Source: Bacterioplanes sanyensis (GTDB lineage: Bacteria; Pseudomonadota; Gammaproteobacteria; Pseudomonadales; Oceanobacteraceae). Taken from it: a DNA stretch of 64,000 bases. Shown here one piece after another: positions 47,248 through 55,970 of the stretch. The stretch lies in assembly GCF_014652515.1 (NCBI RefSeq), contig NZ_BMYY01000016.1, positions 1-64,000 on the forward strand. The letters run 5' to 3'. The notes under the pieces were generated by a model. That model saw nothing but the letters and a program-made list of their open reading frames with translations, did no database searches and was not told the DNA's origin. Every line of letters starts with the position of its first letter. Position 1 is the first letter of the stretch. A program made the position numbers and the translations under genes.

Positions 47248-47985
47248 TCATGCCAAGGATAGCCCACCATCAACTACCAACGTGTGACCGACTATATAGC
47301 TGGCTTTGTCTGATAATAAAAACTCAATTGCATTGACGATTTCGTCGATTTCCCCAAAACGATTGATAGGTACTACGTCAGAAACATCAGCGCGGATATT
47401 AGAGTTTTCAAGTTGCCTTTCTTCCCATCGGGGAGTCCACGTTACACCAGGAGCAACCGCATTGATTCGAATTCCAGATTTGATGCTTTCTAGGGCAACA
47501 GATCTCGTTAGCCCCTCAAGGGCATGTTTAGCAGCACTATACATTGATGCATTGGGTGTTGGTCTAAGACCATTTACAGAGCTGATATTTACTATGGATG
47601 CACCTGCTTCCATTAGTTTCAGTTCAGACCTTAAACATAAAGCTTGACACAAAAAATCCACATGAAGTGTTTCTTTGAGAAGTGTTACAGCAACCTGTGG
47701 CAGATAGCCTCTAGAAGCAAGAGCCGGAGAAGCGTTGTTAACCGCTACATCCAACTTCCCGTAGCGGTCTGTAATGTGAGCAAATAAACCGTCTAACTGT
47801 TGCTCATCCGCAATATCAACCGACTGGTAATCGACAGATTTTAGTTCTGAATATTTTTGTGTGGCATTTAGCCAAACCTCCTCCGAGCGCGAGCACGTAA
47901 CAACTTTATACCCCTGCTTCACGAGCCGAAGAACTGAATACAAACCGATTCCTTTTGAACCACCAGTGACTAATGCGATTTTCAA
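47248..47985 (-). CDS. Short-chain dehydrogenase/reductase (SDR)
   Basis: 245 residues, classical SDR. The NAD(P) site TGGSKGIG lies at residues 7-14, NNAS at about 88-91, catalytic Ser in IVNISSVNG, YSAAK (Tyr/Lys) at about 154-158, and the C-terminal VVDGG. R33-like residues after the second strand (TCSRSE) suggest NADP preference. Substrate unknown. Codon use is more AT-rich than in the neighbours and the gene is packed between repeats on both sides, so it is probably acquired cargo. Its first 33 bases are duplicated 150 bp upstream. Confidence 0.88.
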   Translation of the reverse strand: MKIALVTGGSKGIGLYSVLRLVKQGYKVVTCSRSEEVWLNATQKYSELKSVDYQSVDIADEQQLDGLFAHITDRYGKLDVAVNNASPALASRGYLPQVAVTLLKETLHVDFLCQALCLRSELKLMEAGASIVNISSVNGLRPTPNASMYSAAKHALEGLTRSVALESIKSGIRINAVAPGVTWTPRWEERQLENSNIRADVSDVVPINRFGEIDEIVNAIEFLLSDKASYIVGHTLVVDGGLSLA

Positions 47986-48252
47986 TTTAGGACCCCTTTC
48001 CTATTTGTGTACTTTGTAGTGGTCTAATTCACCCGGACACCTCGTTAAGATAGCAGGTTAGAGTGGATGTCTCACTTAATGGAGTGGATGTCTCACTTAA
48101 TGTTTTGAACCACCAGTGACTAATGCGATTTTCAATTTAGGACCCCTTTCCTATTTGTGTACTTTGTAGTGGTCTAATTCACCCGGACACCTCGTTAAGA
48201 TAGCAGGTTAGAGTGGATGTCTCACTTAATGGAGTGGATGTCTCACTTAATG
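47953..48252. repeat. Perfect 150-bp tandem duplication including the SDR start
   Basis: 47953-48102 and 48103-48252 are identical base for base. Each copy holds the first codons of the SDR gene with its ribosome binding site, the stretch GTGGTCTAATTCACCCGGAC (like an IS end), and two GAGTGGATGTCTCACTTAAT repeats. A further diverged repeat follows to 48285. The second copy gives a second promoter/start segment with no gene body. Confidence 0.93.
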
Positions 48253-48352
48253 GAGTGTCAGGTTAGGGTGGATGTCTTGCTTAATGCGATGCTTATATGT
48301 CCAAGGCTGTTAGTATTACCCGTAGCTATAATGCGGTCATTCTATAGTAAAT

Positions 48353-48371
48353 GAAAATAATTTGCATAAGC
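48353..48371. promoter_or_regulatory. Weak Fur-box-like sequence upstream of the TonB-dependent receptor
   Basis: GAAAATAATTTGCATAAGC agrees with the 19-bp Fur consensus at about 11 positions. It is the only such stretch in the 227 bp before the receptor gene. Marginal. Confidence 0.25.
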
Positions 48372-48517
48372 ATTTTGTATCATGTTTAATTCGGCCCCTC
48401 AATTAGGTGAACGCTTGGGGTCCTCCGAACACGGTCGTCGACTCGTCCAGCACAGGCCAAGTGTCAAGCTATCGGTTTGTGAGTTCAGGAGCCCTCTGAG
48501 TTACAGGAAGGGGAATC

Positions 48518-50920
48518 ATGAACAGCATGCGTCTGGCGCCATTGGCTGCCGCCATTATGGCCATCAGTAATTACAGTTTGGCAGCTGATAAACACCAAGA
48601 GTTAGAAGCCGTCGTCGTTACTGGTGGTAAAATTGAACGTAACTTGCAGCAAACCACCAGTGGTATCAGTGTGCTGGATCGCCAGCAGTTGGAGAACAAC
48701 AATACCGAAAACCTCAACGATGCCTTAGTGCTAACACCCAATGCCAGCATTAATGGTAAGGGCGGCTTTAGCATTCGTGGCATTAACGCTGAGGGCGGCC
48801 CTGCAGCAGACACCTCAACCGCCGATACTGCTGGCGTAGTGATGGATGGCGCCTATTTTGACGCCGATATTTTAGAAATGGGCGTTGGCCTGTGGGATAT
48901 CGGCAGTGTTGAAGTCTATAAAGGCCCGCAGTCTACCAGTCAGGGCAAAAATGCCTTGGCTGGCACCATTGTGGTAAAAACCAATGATCCAGTGTTTTAC
49001 CGTGAAGGCTCGGTGCGTTTAGGCTTTGGCACAGATAACACGCAGATTAGTAGCATTATGTTCAACCAAGCGCTGACAGACGAATGGGCTGTGCGCATTG
49101 CGGCAGATCGCGTGTATACCGATGGCCAAATCGAAAATGAATATACCGGTGACGATGACGAAGCGCATGATGAGCACATCAATGGCCGCGTAAAATTATT
49201 GTATCGTCCATCGCAGCGCTTTAGTGCTTTGCTGACCATTGGCCAAGATAAATCTGACCAGGGCGATGATCGCGCCTGTGGTGCTAACACCAGCCGCGCC
49301 GGTGTGTTTGAGTGCGATGAATTTAAAGCCTTTCGCGATATCGATGGTAAATTAACCAACCGCTTTAATTACCAGACCCTGAAATTACAGGCTCAACTCA
49401 GTGACGGTTGGGAGCTCACCTCCATTACCTCCAACTCTTGGCGTGATCGCGCCGAGCGCCAAGATGCCGATAATATGGCGCCGAGCAACTCCAGCTATAC
49501 CGAGGCGGCTAGTCTTGGCGTGCGCAATGAATCAGAAGAGGACAGCAGCCTCAACCAAGAGCTGCGCTTTAGCTTTAAAGGCGAGCAAGTTCGCACCAGC
49601 TTTGGTTATTATTACAGCCAGAGCGAAGAACAACGCGGCTATGATTTCTTGTTAGCTAACCCACTCGATACCTATTTGCCCGGCTTTTATGCCGCCACCT
49701 CTAAGGCGCCTTTCCCACCCTATGCAAACGGCGTCAGCGATACTGTTCTGCAAACCCAATACCAAGACCGTGGCTCCGTACGCGAAGCGACCAACCATGC
49801 CCTATTTGCCGAGTTGGATTATCAACTGACGCAAGCCACCACTTTATTGTTGGGCGCCCGTTTAGAGCGTGAAACCAATAAAAACTCAGCCGATATCTTT
49901 GCGCAAAACGTAAACTCCGACGCCATGGTGGCTCTGGGAGCACGCGCTAATCCACTGTTTAATGCATTAAAAGCCGGAGCAGAAGCTGGCGATCCGGCAT
50001 CGCAGGCACAATGGGGATTGCTCTCGGCTTATATGGCGGCAGCGGGGGTTGACCCGAATAACCTGCAGCAAGATAGCCTCAGCCAAGTGTTGAATGTGCT
50101 TGCTTCGGCGGGCAATAACACCTCTGAAAAAGAAGTTGAAAATAACGTCTTCTTACCCAAAATCGGTGTGCGCCATCAGTTTACCCAAGATCTGAGCGCG
50201 GGCTACGTAGTGTCACGCGGTTATCGTTCTGGCGGTGTTAGCTTAAACCCCATTAATACACAACAGCCAACCGTCGACTACGACCCTGAGTTTGTCACTA
50301 ACCATGAACTGTCGTTGCGCAGCCAATGGCTGAGTCAGCGCCTGACCGCCAACGCCAATGTGTATTACATGCAGTGGAAAGATCAGCAAGTACAAGTGGT
50401 GGGCGCTAACCCCTACGATCGCTACACCACTAACGCTGGCTCATCGACGTTAAAAGGCTTGGAGTTGGATATTCAGTTCCGTGCCGAAAATGGTCTGCAG
50501 TTGATGGCCAATGCCGGCTTGGCGAAAACTCGTTACGATGATTTTGTAACCGGGAATAAAGATTTCTCAGGTAATCGCTTCCAGCTGGCTCCAGAAAAAA
50601 CCGCGGCAGCCAGCATTGGCTATGATCAAGGCATTGGTTATCGGGCCTTTGTGACGCAAACCTATACCGGCGATGTATATCTGGACAACAATAACGATAA
50701 ACAGCTGCCGGCTTATTCACTCACCAACCTGCGCTTGGGCTATGCCGCCGCCAGTTGGAAGGTGGAAGCCTACGTCAATAACCTGTTTGACCGCCGCGCT
50801 AAAACCTACCGCTTCGACTACAACGGCTATGCCCCTGAACAAGGCTTTACCCTCTATGGTGATTACAACCACTGGGTGCCAGCGCGTACAGCAGGGTTAG
50901 TTGCTCAGTACGACTTTTAA
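48518..50920 (+). CDS. TonB-dependent outer-membrane receptor
   Basis: 800 residues. Signal peptide MNSMRLAPLAAAIMAISNYSLA. TonB-box-like ELEAVVVTGG, then the plug domain (about 40-160: TTSGISVLDRQQLENN, NASINGKGGFSIRGI, SVEVYKGPQSTSQGKNALAGTIVVKTNDP) and a 22-strand barrel ending in the outer-membrane signature WVPARTAGLVAQYDF with terminal Phe. Aromatic girdle residues recur through the barrel. It imports an unknown ligand with energy from TonB-ExbBD, not encoded here. AGGAAGGGG precedes the ATG. Single gene with a strong terminator. Confidence 0.95.
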   Translation: MNSMRLAPLAAAIMAISNYSLAADKHQELEAVVVTGGKIERNLQQTTSGISVLDRQQLENNNTENLNDALVLTPNASINGKGGFSIRGINAEGGPAADTSTADTAGVVMDGAYFDADILEMGVGLWDIGSVEVYKGPQSTSQGKNALAGTIVVKTNDPVFYREGSVRLGFGTDNTQISSIMFNQALTDEWAVRIAADRVYTDGQIENEYTGDDDEAHDEHINGRVKLLYRPSQRFSALLTIGQDKSDQGDDRACGANTSRAGVFECDEFKAFRDIDGKLTNRFNYQTLKLQAQLSDGWELTSITSNSWRDRAERQDADNMAPSNSSYTEAASLGVRNESEEDSSLNQELRFSFKGEQVRTSFGYYYSQSEEQRGYDFLLANPLDTYLPGFYAATSKAPFPPYANGVSDTVLQTQYQDRGSVREATNHALFAELDYQLTQATTLLLGARLERETNKNSADIFAQNVNSDAMVALGARANPLFNALKAGAEAGDPASQAQWGLLSAYMAAAGVDPNNLQQDSLSQVLNVLASAGNNTSEKEVENNVFLPKIGVRHQFTQDLSAGYVVSRGYRSGGVSLNPINTQQPTVDYDPEFVTNHELSLRSQWLSQRLTANANVYYMQWKDQQVQVVGANPYDRYTTNAGSSTLKGLELDIQFRAENGLQLMANAGLAKTRYDDFVTGNKDFSGNRFQLAPEKTAAASIGYDQGIGYRAFVTQTYTGDVYLDNNNDKQLPAYSLTNLRLGYAAASWKVEAYVNNLFDRRAKTYRFDYNGYAPEQGFTLYGDYNHWVPARTAGLVAQYDF

Positions 50921-50946
50921 CTCACACAGCGTTTAAATTGTGTGGT

Positions 50947-50977
50947 AAAAAAGCCGCGGTTATTACGCGGCTTTTTT
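50947..50977 (+). terminator. Rho-independent terminator after the TonB-dependent receptor
   Basis: AAAAAAGCCGCG pairs with CGCGGCTTTTTT over a 7-base loop, 27 bp after the stop codon. Confidence 0.95.
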
Positions 50978-51164
50978 ATAATTATTTTCTCGGTTAAGAA
51001 ACTTCTGGTCAGTTCCGTGCAGCCTTGCGCCTGTGCTGTGTTAAAAACATTTCGTACCCGAGTTCGATTCAAATGCTCACTTACGCTTTATAAGCTGCAC
51101 TTGTTGAGTGCGACTAGCGCTCGCTCCTAGGACAACTCTGAGTAAGTCGGTGCGTGCTTTGGAG

Positions 51165-51215
51165 CGCCAGAGAACTGGCATGGCTCGCTAAAAGTATGCG
51201 AGCTTCTGACTTAGG
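51165..51215. repeat. Second copy of the 51-bp dispersed repeat
   Basis: Matches 14492-14542 without gaps at 40 of 51 positions (shared CGCCAGAG, ATGGC, AAAG, GACT..AGG). The inverted-repeat partner seen at the left end of the 14-kb copy is not found here. Lies in the 430-bp gap between the TonB-dependent receptor gene and the usp gene, which otherwise contains only two terminators. Confidence 0.6.
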
Positions 51216-51255
51216 ATTGGTACTGCTGCTTGCCTGTCTATAAAAGCCTGTCCAT

Positions 51256-51295
51256 AAAAAAACCGCCCACGGCTGCAAGCGCTGGGCGGTTTTTT
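51256..51295 (-). terminator. Terminator at the end of the sulP-usp operon
   Basis: AAAAAACCGCCCA pairs with TGGGCGGTTTTTT across 13 bases. On the minus strand it ends in a T-run about 60 bp after the usp stop; the structure is symmetric and can work in both directions. Confidence 0.88.
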
Positions 51296-51353
51296 AGATC
51301 AAGCCGAATAACAGCTCACGCAGCTTTTCACTCGGTAAAAACTAACGCAACTC

Positions 51354-52214
51354 TTAGCGTAACAACAACAGCGGTATATCACTCTGGCTGACCATCTTGC
51401 GGGTATGGCTGCCCACAAAAAACTGGCGAATACGCGAATGGCCATAAGCGCCCATCACCATTAAGTCGATGCTGTGCTCTTGCTGGTACTGAGCTAATGC
51501 CGGTTGCACCTCGCCGTGTAGGTGGGCGACGGTCACGTCAAAGCCTTGCTCGCGCAATTGCTGTGCTGCGCTTTGCAGTTGCTGCTGATGAGCATCATCG
51601 TCGTGGCCAACCATGACCAAGTGACAGGGCAGGTCTTTTAACAGTGGACTTTGTGAGTAGGCATCTAACGCTTTTTGCGCGGTGTCGCTGCCGTCGAAGG
51701 CCACCATAAAGCGCTCGGGTGTTTTAAACTCGCCCACGGTCACCAGCAGTGGGCTATCACAGCCACGCACCACGGCTTCTAAATGTGAACCTAAGGTGTG
51801 GTCGAGAGTTGGATTGAGAGTATCGTGTGCCTCGCCTTGACGGCCCATCACCAGCACGCGGGTGTCGGCTTGCTGCTCTAATAAAGTTTCGACCACGCCG
51901 CCGTGGCGCTGCAAGGTTTCGATTTGCTCGGCGCCATGCTCAGCCACCAGCTGCTCGGCGTCGGCCAGTATGTGCTTGCCATGCTCCAATGCCAAGCGGG
52001 CGCGTTGCTCATCCAGCTCGGTCAGTTGGCGCAACAGGTGCTCGCGCGCGCCCAAACCAATGCTGCCGGAGAGGTTATCCTGGTGGCTGGTGTCGCGCTC
52101 GAGTACGTGCAATAAACGCAGCGGCGCTTGCAAGCGTTGGCTGACCCAAGCAGCCGCCTGGCACACGCTGGTCGCAATGGCCGAGCCGTCGATGCAGGCA
52201 ACAATATGACTCAT
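51354..52214 (-). CDS. Universal stress protein, two tandem Usp domains
   Basis: 286 residues from the ATG at 52214 (AAGGAG just upstream); a longer reading to 52319 overlaps the SulP gene and is rejected. Domain 1 about 1-142 (MSHIVACIDGSAIATSVCQAA ... VLVMGRQGEAHDTL), domain 2 about 152-286 (RFMVAFDGSDTAQKALDAY ... VMGAYGHSRIRQFFVGSHTRK). The second carries the complete G-2x-G-9x-G-S ATP-binding motif; the first is degenerate. Stress-related nucleotide-binding protein. It is 22 bp after the SulP transporter gene, and sulP-usp pairs are common, suggesting that it modulates the transporter. Confidence 0.92.
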   Translation of the reverse strand: MSHIVACIDGSAIATSVCQAAAWVSQRLQAPLRLLHVLERDTSHQDNLSGSIGLGAREHLLRQLTELDEQRARLALEHGKHILADAEQLVAEHGAEQIETLQRHGGVVETLLEQQADTRVLVMGRQGEAHDTLNPTLDHTLGSHLEAVVRGCDSPLLVTVGEFKTPERFMVAFDGSDTAQKALDAYSQSPLLKDLPCHLVMVGHDDDAHQQQLQSAAQQLREQGFDVTVAHLHGEVQPALAQYQQEHSIDLMVMGAYGHSRIRQFFVGSHTRKMVSQSDIPLLLLR

Positions 52215-52236
52215 GTGTTTCTCCTTGTTGGGCGGC

Positions 52237-53724
52237 TTAATGGCCGCCCATGAGTTTTTCAACCTCGGCTGGGTCGTTGTGCACACCGAAGCGGTCGACA
52301 ATGGTCTCGGTTGCTTCATTCATGCCGACCAGCTCTACCTCGGCGCCTTCGCGGCGGAATTTAATTACCACCTTGTCGAGTGATGATACTGCCGTAATGT
52401 CCCAAAAATGCGCTTGCGTTAGATCAATGGTGACCTTGCTCACGGCTTCGCGGAAATCAAAGGATTTCACAAAGCTCTCGGAGGAGGCAAAGAACACTTG
52501 GCCAATCACAGCGTAACGACGCTCATCGGCCTGCTCGGTGGTGCTTTTAACCACCATAAAGCGGCCGATTTTGTTGGCAAAGAACAGCGCCGCCAGCAGT
52601 ACGCCAGTAAACACCCCCAGTGCCAGGTTATGCGTGAACACCACCACAGCGACGGTTGCCAGCATGACCACATTGGTAGACAGCGGGTGCTCTTTCAGGT
52701 TGCGGATCGACTCCCAAGAGAAGGTACCAATCGACACCATAATCATCACCGCCACCAAGGCCGCCATGGGGATCTGGCCGACCCAGTCGGATAAAAACAC
52801 CACCATAATCAGTAGCAGCAAGCCGGCGGTAAAGGCGGATAAGCGCCCGCGGCCACCGGATTTAACGTTAATGATCGACTGGCCAATCATGGCACAGCCG
52901 GCCATGCCACCCAGTAAGCCGGCGCCAATATTGGCGATGCCTTGGCCTTTGCACTCTTGGTTTTTATCGCTTTCGGTGTCGGTTAAATCGTCAACAATGG
53001 TGGCGGTCATCATGGATTCTAAAAGGCCCACGGCTGCCAGTGAAACTGAGTAGGGCAGAATGATCCAAAGGGTTTCCAGCGTCAGCGGTACTTCTGGCCA
53101 TAGGAACACAGGCAAGGTATCGGGCAGCTCGCCCATGTCGCCTACGGTGCGAATCTCTAAGCCAAAAGCGATCGACACGGCGGTCATGGTCAGGATGCAC
53201 ACCAGCGGCGAGGGCAGCCAGCTGCCGACTTTGGGCACATACGGGAACAAATAAATAATGCCTAGGCCAGCGGCGGTCATGGCATACACATGCCAGGTTA
53301 CATCGGTCAGCTCTGGCAACTGCGCCATAAAGATCAAAATCGCTAGGGCATTCACAAAGCCGGTGACCACCGAGCGCGACACAAAGCGCATTAAATTGCC
53401 AAGCTTTAAATAGCCGGCGCCAATTTGCAAAACACCGGTCAGCAAGGTGGCGGCAAGCAAATACTGCAAGCCATGTTCTTTTACCAGGGTCACCATCAGC
53501 AATGCCATGGCGCCTGTGGCCGCGGAAATCATGCCCGGACGACCGCCAACAAACGCAATAATCACGGCAATACAGAAAGACGCGTACAACCCCACCTTTG
53601 GGTCAACGCCAGCGATAATGGAGAAGGCAATGGCTTCAGGAATCAGTGCCAGCGCCACTACGGTGCCGGATAATAAGTCACCGCGGACGTTGGAAAACCA
53701 CTCCTGGCGAAGTCGTGCAAGCAT
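52237..53724 (-). CDS. SulP/SLC26 family anion transporter with STAS domain
   Basis: 495 residues. About 12 membrane helices begin with [36 protein letters not shown], the SulP signature. [30 protein letters not shown] is the conserved TM8-10 region. A C-terminal cytoplasmic STAS domain covers about 395-490 ([45 protein letters not shown]). Members carry sulfate, bicarbonate (BicA) or dicarboxylates, often with Na+ or H+. The ~40-kDa core plus STAS and usp partner resembles bicarbonate or sulfate types; the substrate is not resolvable here. Confidence 0.93.
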   Translation of the reverse strand: MLARLRQEWFSNVRGDLLSGTVVALALIPEAIAFSIIAGVDPKVGLYASFCIAVIIAFVGGRPGMISAATGAMALLMVTLVKEHGLQYLLAATLLTGVLQIGAGYLKLGNLMRFVSRSVVTGFVNALAILIFMAQLPELTDVTWHVYAMTAAGLGIIYLFPYVPKVGSWLPSPLVCILTMTAVSIAFGLEIRTVGDMGELPDTLPVFLWPEVPLTLETLWIILPYSVSLAAVGLLESMMTATIVDDLTDTESDKNQECKGQGIANIGAGLLGGMAGCAMIGQSIINVKSGGRGRLSAFTAGLLLLIMVVFLSDWVGQIPMAALVAVMIMVSIGTFSWESIRNLKEHPLSTNVVMLATVAVVVFTHNLALGVFTGVLLAALFFANKIGRFMVVKSTTEQADERRYAVIGQVFFASSESFVKSFDFREAVSKVTIDLTQAHFWDITAVSSLDKVVIKFRREGAEVELVGMNEATETIVDRFGVHNDPAEVEKLMGGH

Positions 53725-53947
53725 ATTGGTTCCTTTAATCGGTACAGCCCAAGTGCAGTAAAGCAGCGCTGGCTGACAATTGGATGAACGGTTGAATTGT
53801 TTGGTCTGGGCCTATTGCAGGAGCAGCTGACAAAACGGCTGGGTGTGCCGGTGAATAATGCAGTGCGAGGCCGTTTGCTTTGGGAGCGGCGATTATACAG
53901 ATTGACGAAGCAGTCGCAATAAATGTGTGGCTATTTTTTGATCAGGC

Positions 53948-54658
53948 TTAGCTGTTGTGGCAGTCAAAGCCCTGTTGCTGGCGTTGCACCAGGTGCATTA
54001 GGGCGTAGTAGCCGGGTTGGTCTTCGGGCAGGGCTTCAAGCGGGTGGCGATGTACCTCGCCCAGTAGGGTATGGCTGCTGTTCTGTGAAGGAAACTCGTA
54101 CAGCCATTCGCCGTAGTCATGAATCAGCCGTGAAAACTGCGACCATTCCCAGCGCGGATCAAACACACCTTGCGAGCCTAGGCCGTGGCAGCTGATGCAG
54201 TTTTGCTGCAGCTCGGGCTGAACGTGATGCAAATAAAAGGTGTGGTTGCGTAAGCACTCGCCTAGCTCCAGCGGCACTTCGCGCAAAATGTTGAAGACGC
54301 TTTGTTGCTCGTCGCGGTAGTCGACGCGCACACGCATCTCGCCAGAAGCATCAATCAGGCCGCGCCAAGTGGCGGAGCAGTCTTCATCACAGTTCAGTTC
54401 CAATGGCTCACTCACCAGCGGCTGTTGCTGCGTTGGGTGCTCGATCACTAGCTGCGGCTGAGCATCGGCGTAGTTGGTCGTGAAGTCGACCTCTAAGGTC
54501 GCCACACCGCTGTCAGCATGATGGCTGTTCACTGTCAGTGATGTGCTAGCAAGGGAGGTGGTGCTATTGTTGTCACCGCCGCCACCGCAAGCGATTATGC
54601 CTGCGCTTAAAGCGGTGATGGTCACCAAACGATTAAATAAAGGCCAGATTCTTCTCAT
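53948..54658 (-). CDS. Lipoprotein with a single CxxCH haem-binding motif
   Basis: 236 residues. Lipobox AGIIAC with C24 followed by GGGGD. An Ig-like beta region (about 40-120) with CDEDCSATW is followed by NCISCHGLGSQG, a c-type haem attachment motif (54187-54204), and a tail with WEWSQFSRLIHDYGEWLY and HRHPLEALPEDQPGYYALMHLV. The Met that could be the sixth ligand may be in YALMHL. Third gene of a DUF1800-DUF1501 operon; its start overlaps the DUF1501 stop by 26 bases. Possibly the electron acceptor or partner of those two proteins; function otherwise unknown. Confidence 0.72.
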   Translation of the reverse strand: MRRIWPLFNRLVTITALSAGIIACGGGGDNNSTTSLASTSLTVNSHHADSGVATLEVDFTTNYADAQPQLVIEHPTQQQPLVSEPLELNCDEDCSATWRGLIDASGEMRVRVDYRDEQQSVFNILREVPLELGECLRNHTFYLHHVQPELQQNCISCHGLGSQGVFDPRWEWSQFSRLIHDYGEWLYEFPSQNSSHTLLGEVHRHPLEALPEDQPGYYALMHLVQRQQQGFDCHNS

Positions 54659-55970
54659 TAAAATTTTTCAAATGCGGGAAAATGGAATTGCACTCATTTA
54701 CGGTCAAACCCATCCATTGCGCCAAGGTTGCCGCATATTGATCGACAGAATAATTAGGTATAAAGCGACCGGTACCACTGTTGGCCGCGTCAGAGGCGCC
54801 GCCGGGCGTGGTGTCGTGCATAGTACCATGGAATTGACCGCCGTTAACCGCGCCGCCCATCACCAAGCATTGGCTGGCCCAGGCGTGGTCGGTGCCATCG
54901 CCGTTGACCGTCATGGTGCGGCCAAAGTCACTGGCGGTAAACAAGGTCACGCTGTCGGCCAAGCCTTGCGCATCCATTTCTGTTTGGAACTTTTCTAAGC
55001 CATCGTTCAGCACTTGCAGCAGCCCGCCTTGAGCCTCAACTTGGTTGGCGTGGGTATCAAAGCCGCCCAGTGTGATCATAAACAGCTGGCGTTTCGCGCC
55101 GAGTTGCTGGCGCGCCAGAATGCCTTGGGCTGCAGTTTTGAGCTTGCGCTCAAAGCCATTGCTGGCATTGATGTTGGGCTCAGTTGATTGCTCAAACGCA
55201 CTGGCAAGTTGGTCGGTGGTATTAATGGTTTGATTGATGCTGTACCTGAGTTGCTGTTGCATTGGCAAGTTTTCACCACTATTTAGCATGCGTTGTAGTG
55301 CCGTACGACGATCATTATTGGCATGTTGTGAGTTCAGCCGATTAATGCCGTTTAAACCGGTTACATAAGGCGCGGTATTGTTGCCATTCAGCCAAGGAGC
55401 AGCATCAGCAATTAATAGCGACGCCGGCACGCCCGCTTGTGATGAAGTAAATAAATCAGCCATGCGCCCACCCCAACCACTGGCGTTGCCGGTTACATTC
55501 ATCGGCCCCAAGGTATGCCAAAAATGCTGCTGATGGTTATGGGCAAACAAGCTGGCTGGCAAGGCGACCTGGCCATTTTGAACCTGGGCTTTGCTCGCCG
55601 GTTCAATCAAAGCGCCTACGGAGTTCACGACCGCCAGCTGACCACGATTAAAGCGCGCCGCTAAACTGCCCATGGACGGGTGAAAGCCATATTCGGTGCC
55701 ATTTAACCCATGCAAGGATGCTTGGTTAACGGCAATGGTCTCGCGGTAGGCTCGGTACTCGTTATAGCCGGCGTTGTCGGTCGGCACAATCATATTGCTG
55801 CAATCATTACCGCCTTGCAAAAACACACACACCAAGCTTTTGTGGTCATTAAATTGGGTGCTGCTGGCGGCGAAAGCTTTTTCCATCATGGCCAGCGATG
55901 CGCCGGTACCGAGCAAGGTGCTGGTGCCAGATACGGCCATTAGGCGTTGAATAAAATCACGACGCTTCAT
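54633..55970 (-). CDS. DUF1501 protein with Tat signal
   Basis: 445 residues. The start MKRRDFIQRLMAVSGTSTLLG is a twin-arginine signal. VCVFLQGGNDCSNMIVPTD is the DUF1501 hallmark, with MSLAARFNRGQLAVVNSVGAL-like and MITLGGFDTHANQVEAQGGLL / TASDFGRTMTVNGDGTDHAW motifs that resemble the alkaline phosphatase/sulfatase metal site (D, H, D/H). A periplasmic or surface enzyme of unknown reaction. Nearly always encoded next to DUF1800, as here, where start and stop codons share one base. Confidence 0.92.
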   Translation of the reverse strand: MKRRDFIQRLMAVSGTSTLLGTGASLAMMEKAFAASSTQFNDHKSLVCVFLQGGNDCSNMIVPTDNAGYNEYRAYRETIAVNQASLHGLNGTEYGFHPSMGSLAARFNRGQLAVVNSVGALIEPASKAQVQNGQVALPASLFAHNHQQHFWHTLGPMNVTGNASGWGGRMADLFTSSQAGVPASLLIADAAPWLNGNNTAPYVTGLNGINRLNSQHANNDRRTALQRMLNSGENLPMQQQLRYSINQTINTTDQLASAFEQSTEPNINASNGFERKLKTAAQGILARQQLGAKRQLFMITLGGFDTHANQVEAQGGLLQVLNDGLEKFQTEMDAQGLADSVTLFTASDFGRTMTVNGDGTDHAWASQCLVMGGAVNGGQFHGTMHDTTPGGASDAANSGTGRFIPNYSVDQYAATLAQWMGLTVNECNSIFPHLKNFNEKNLAFI

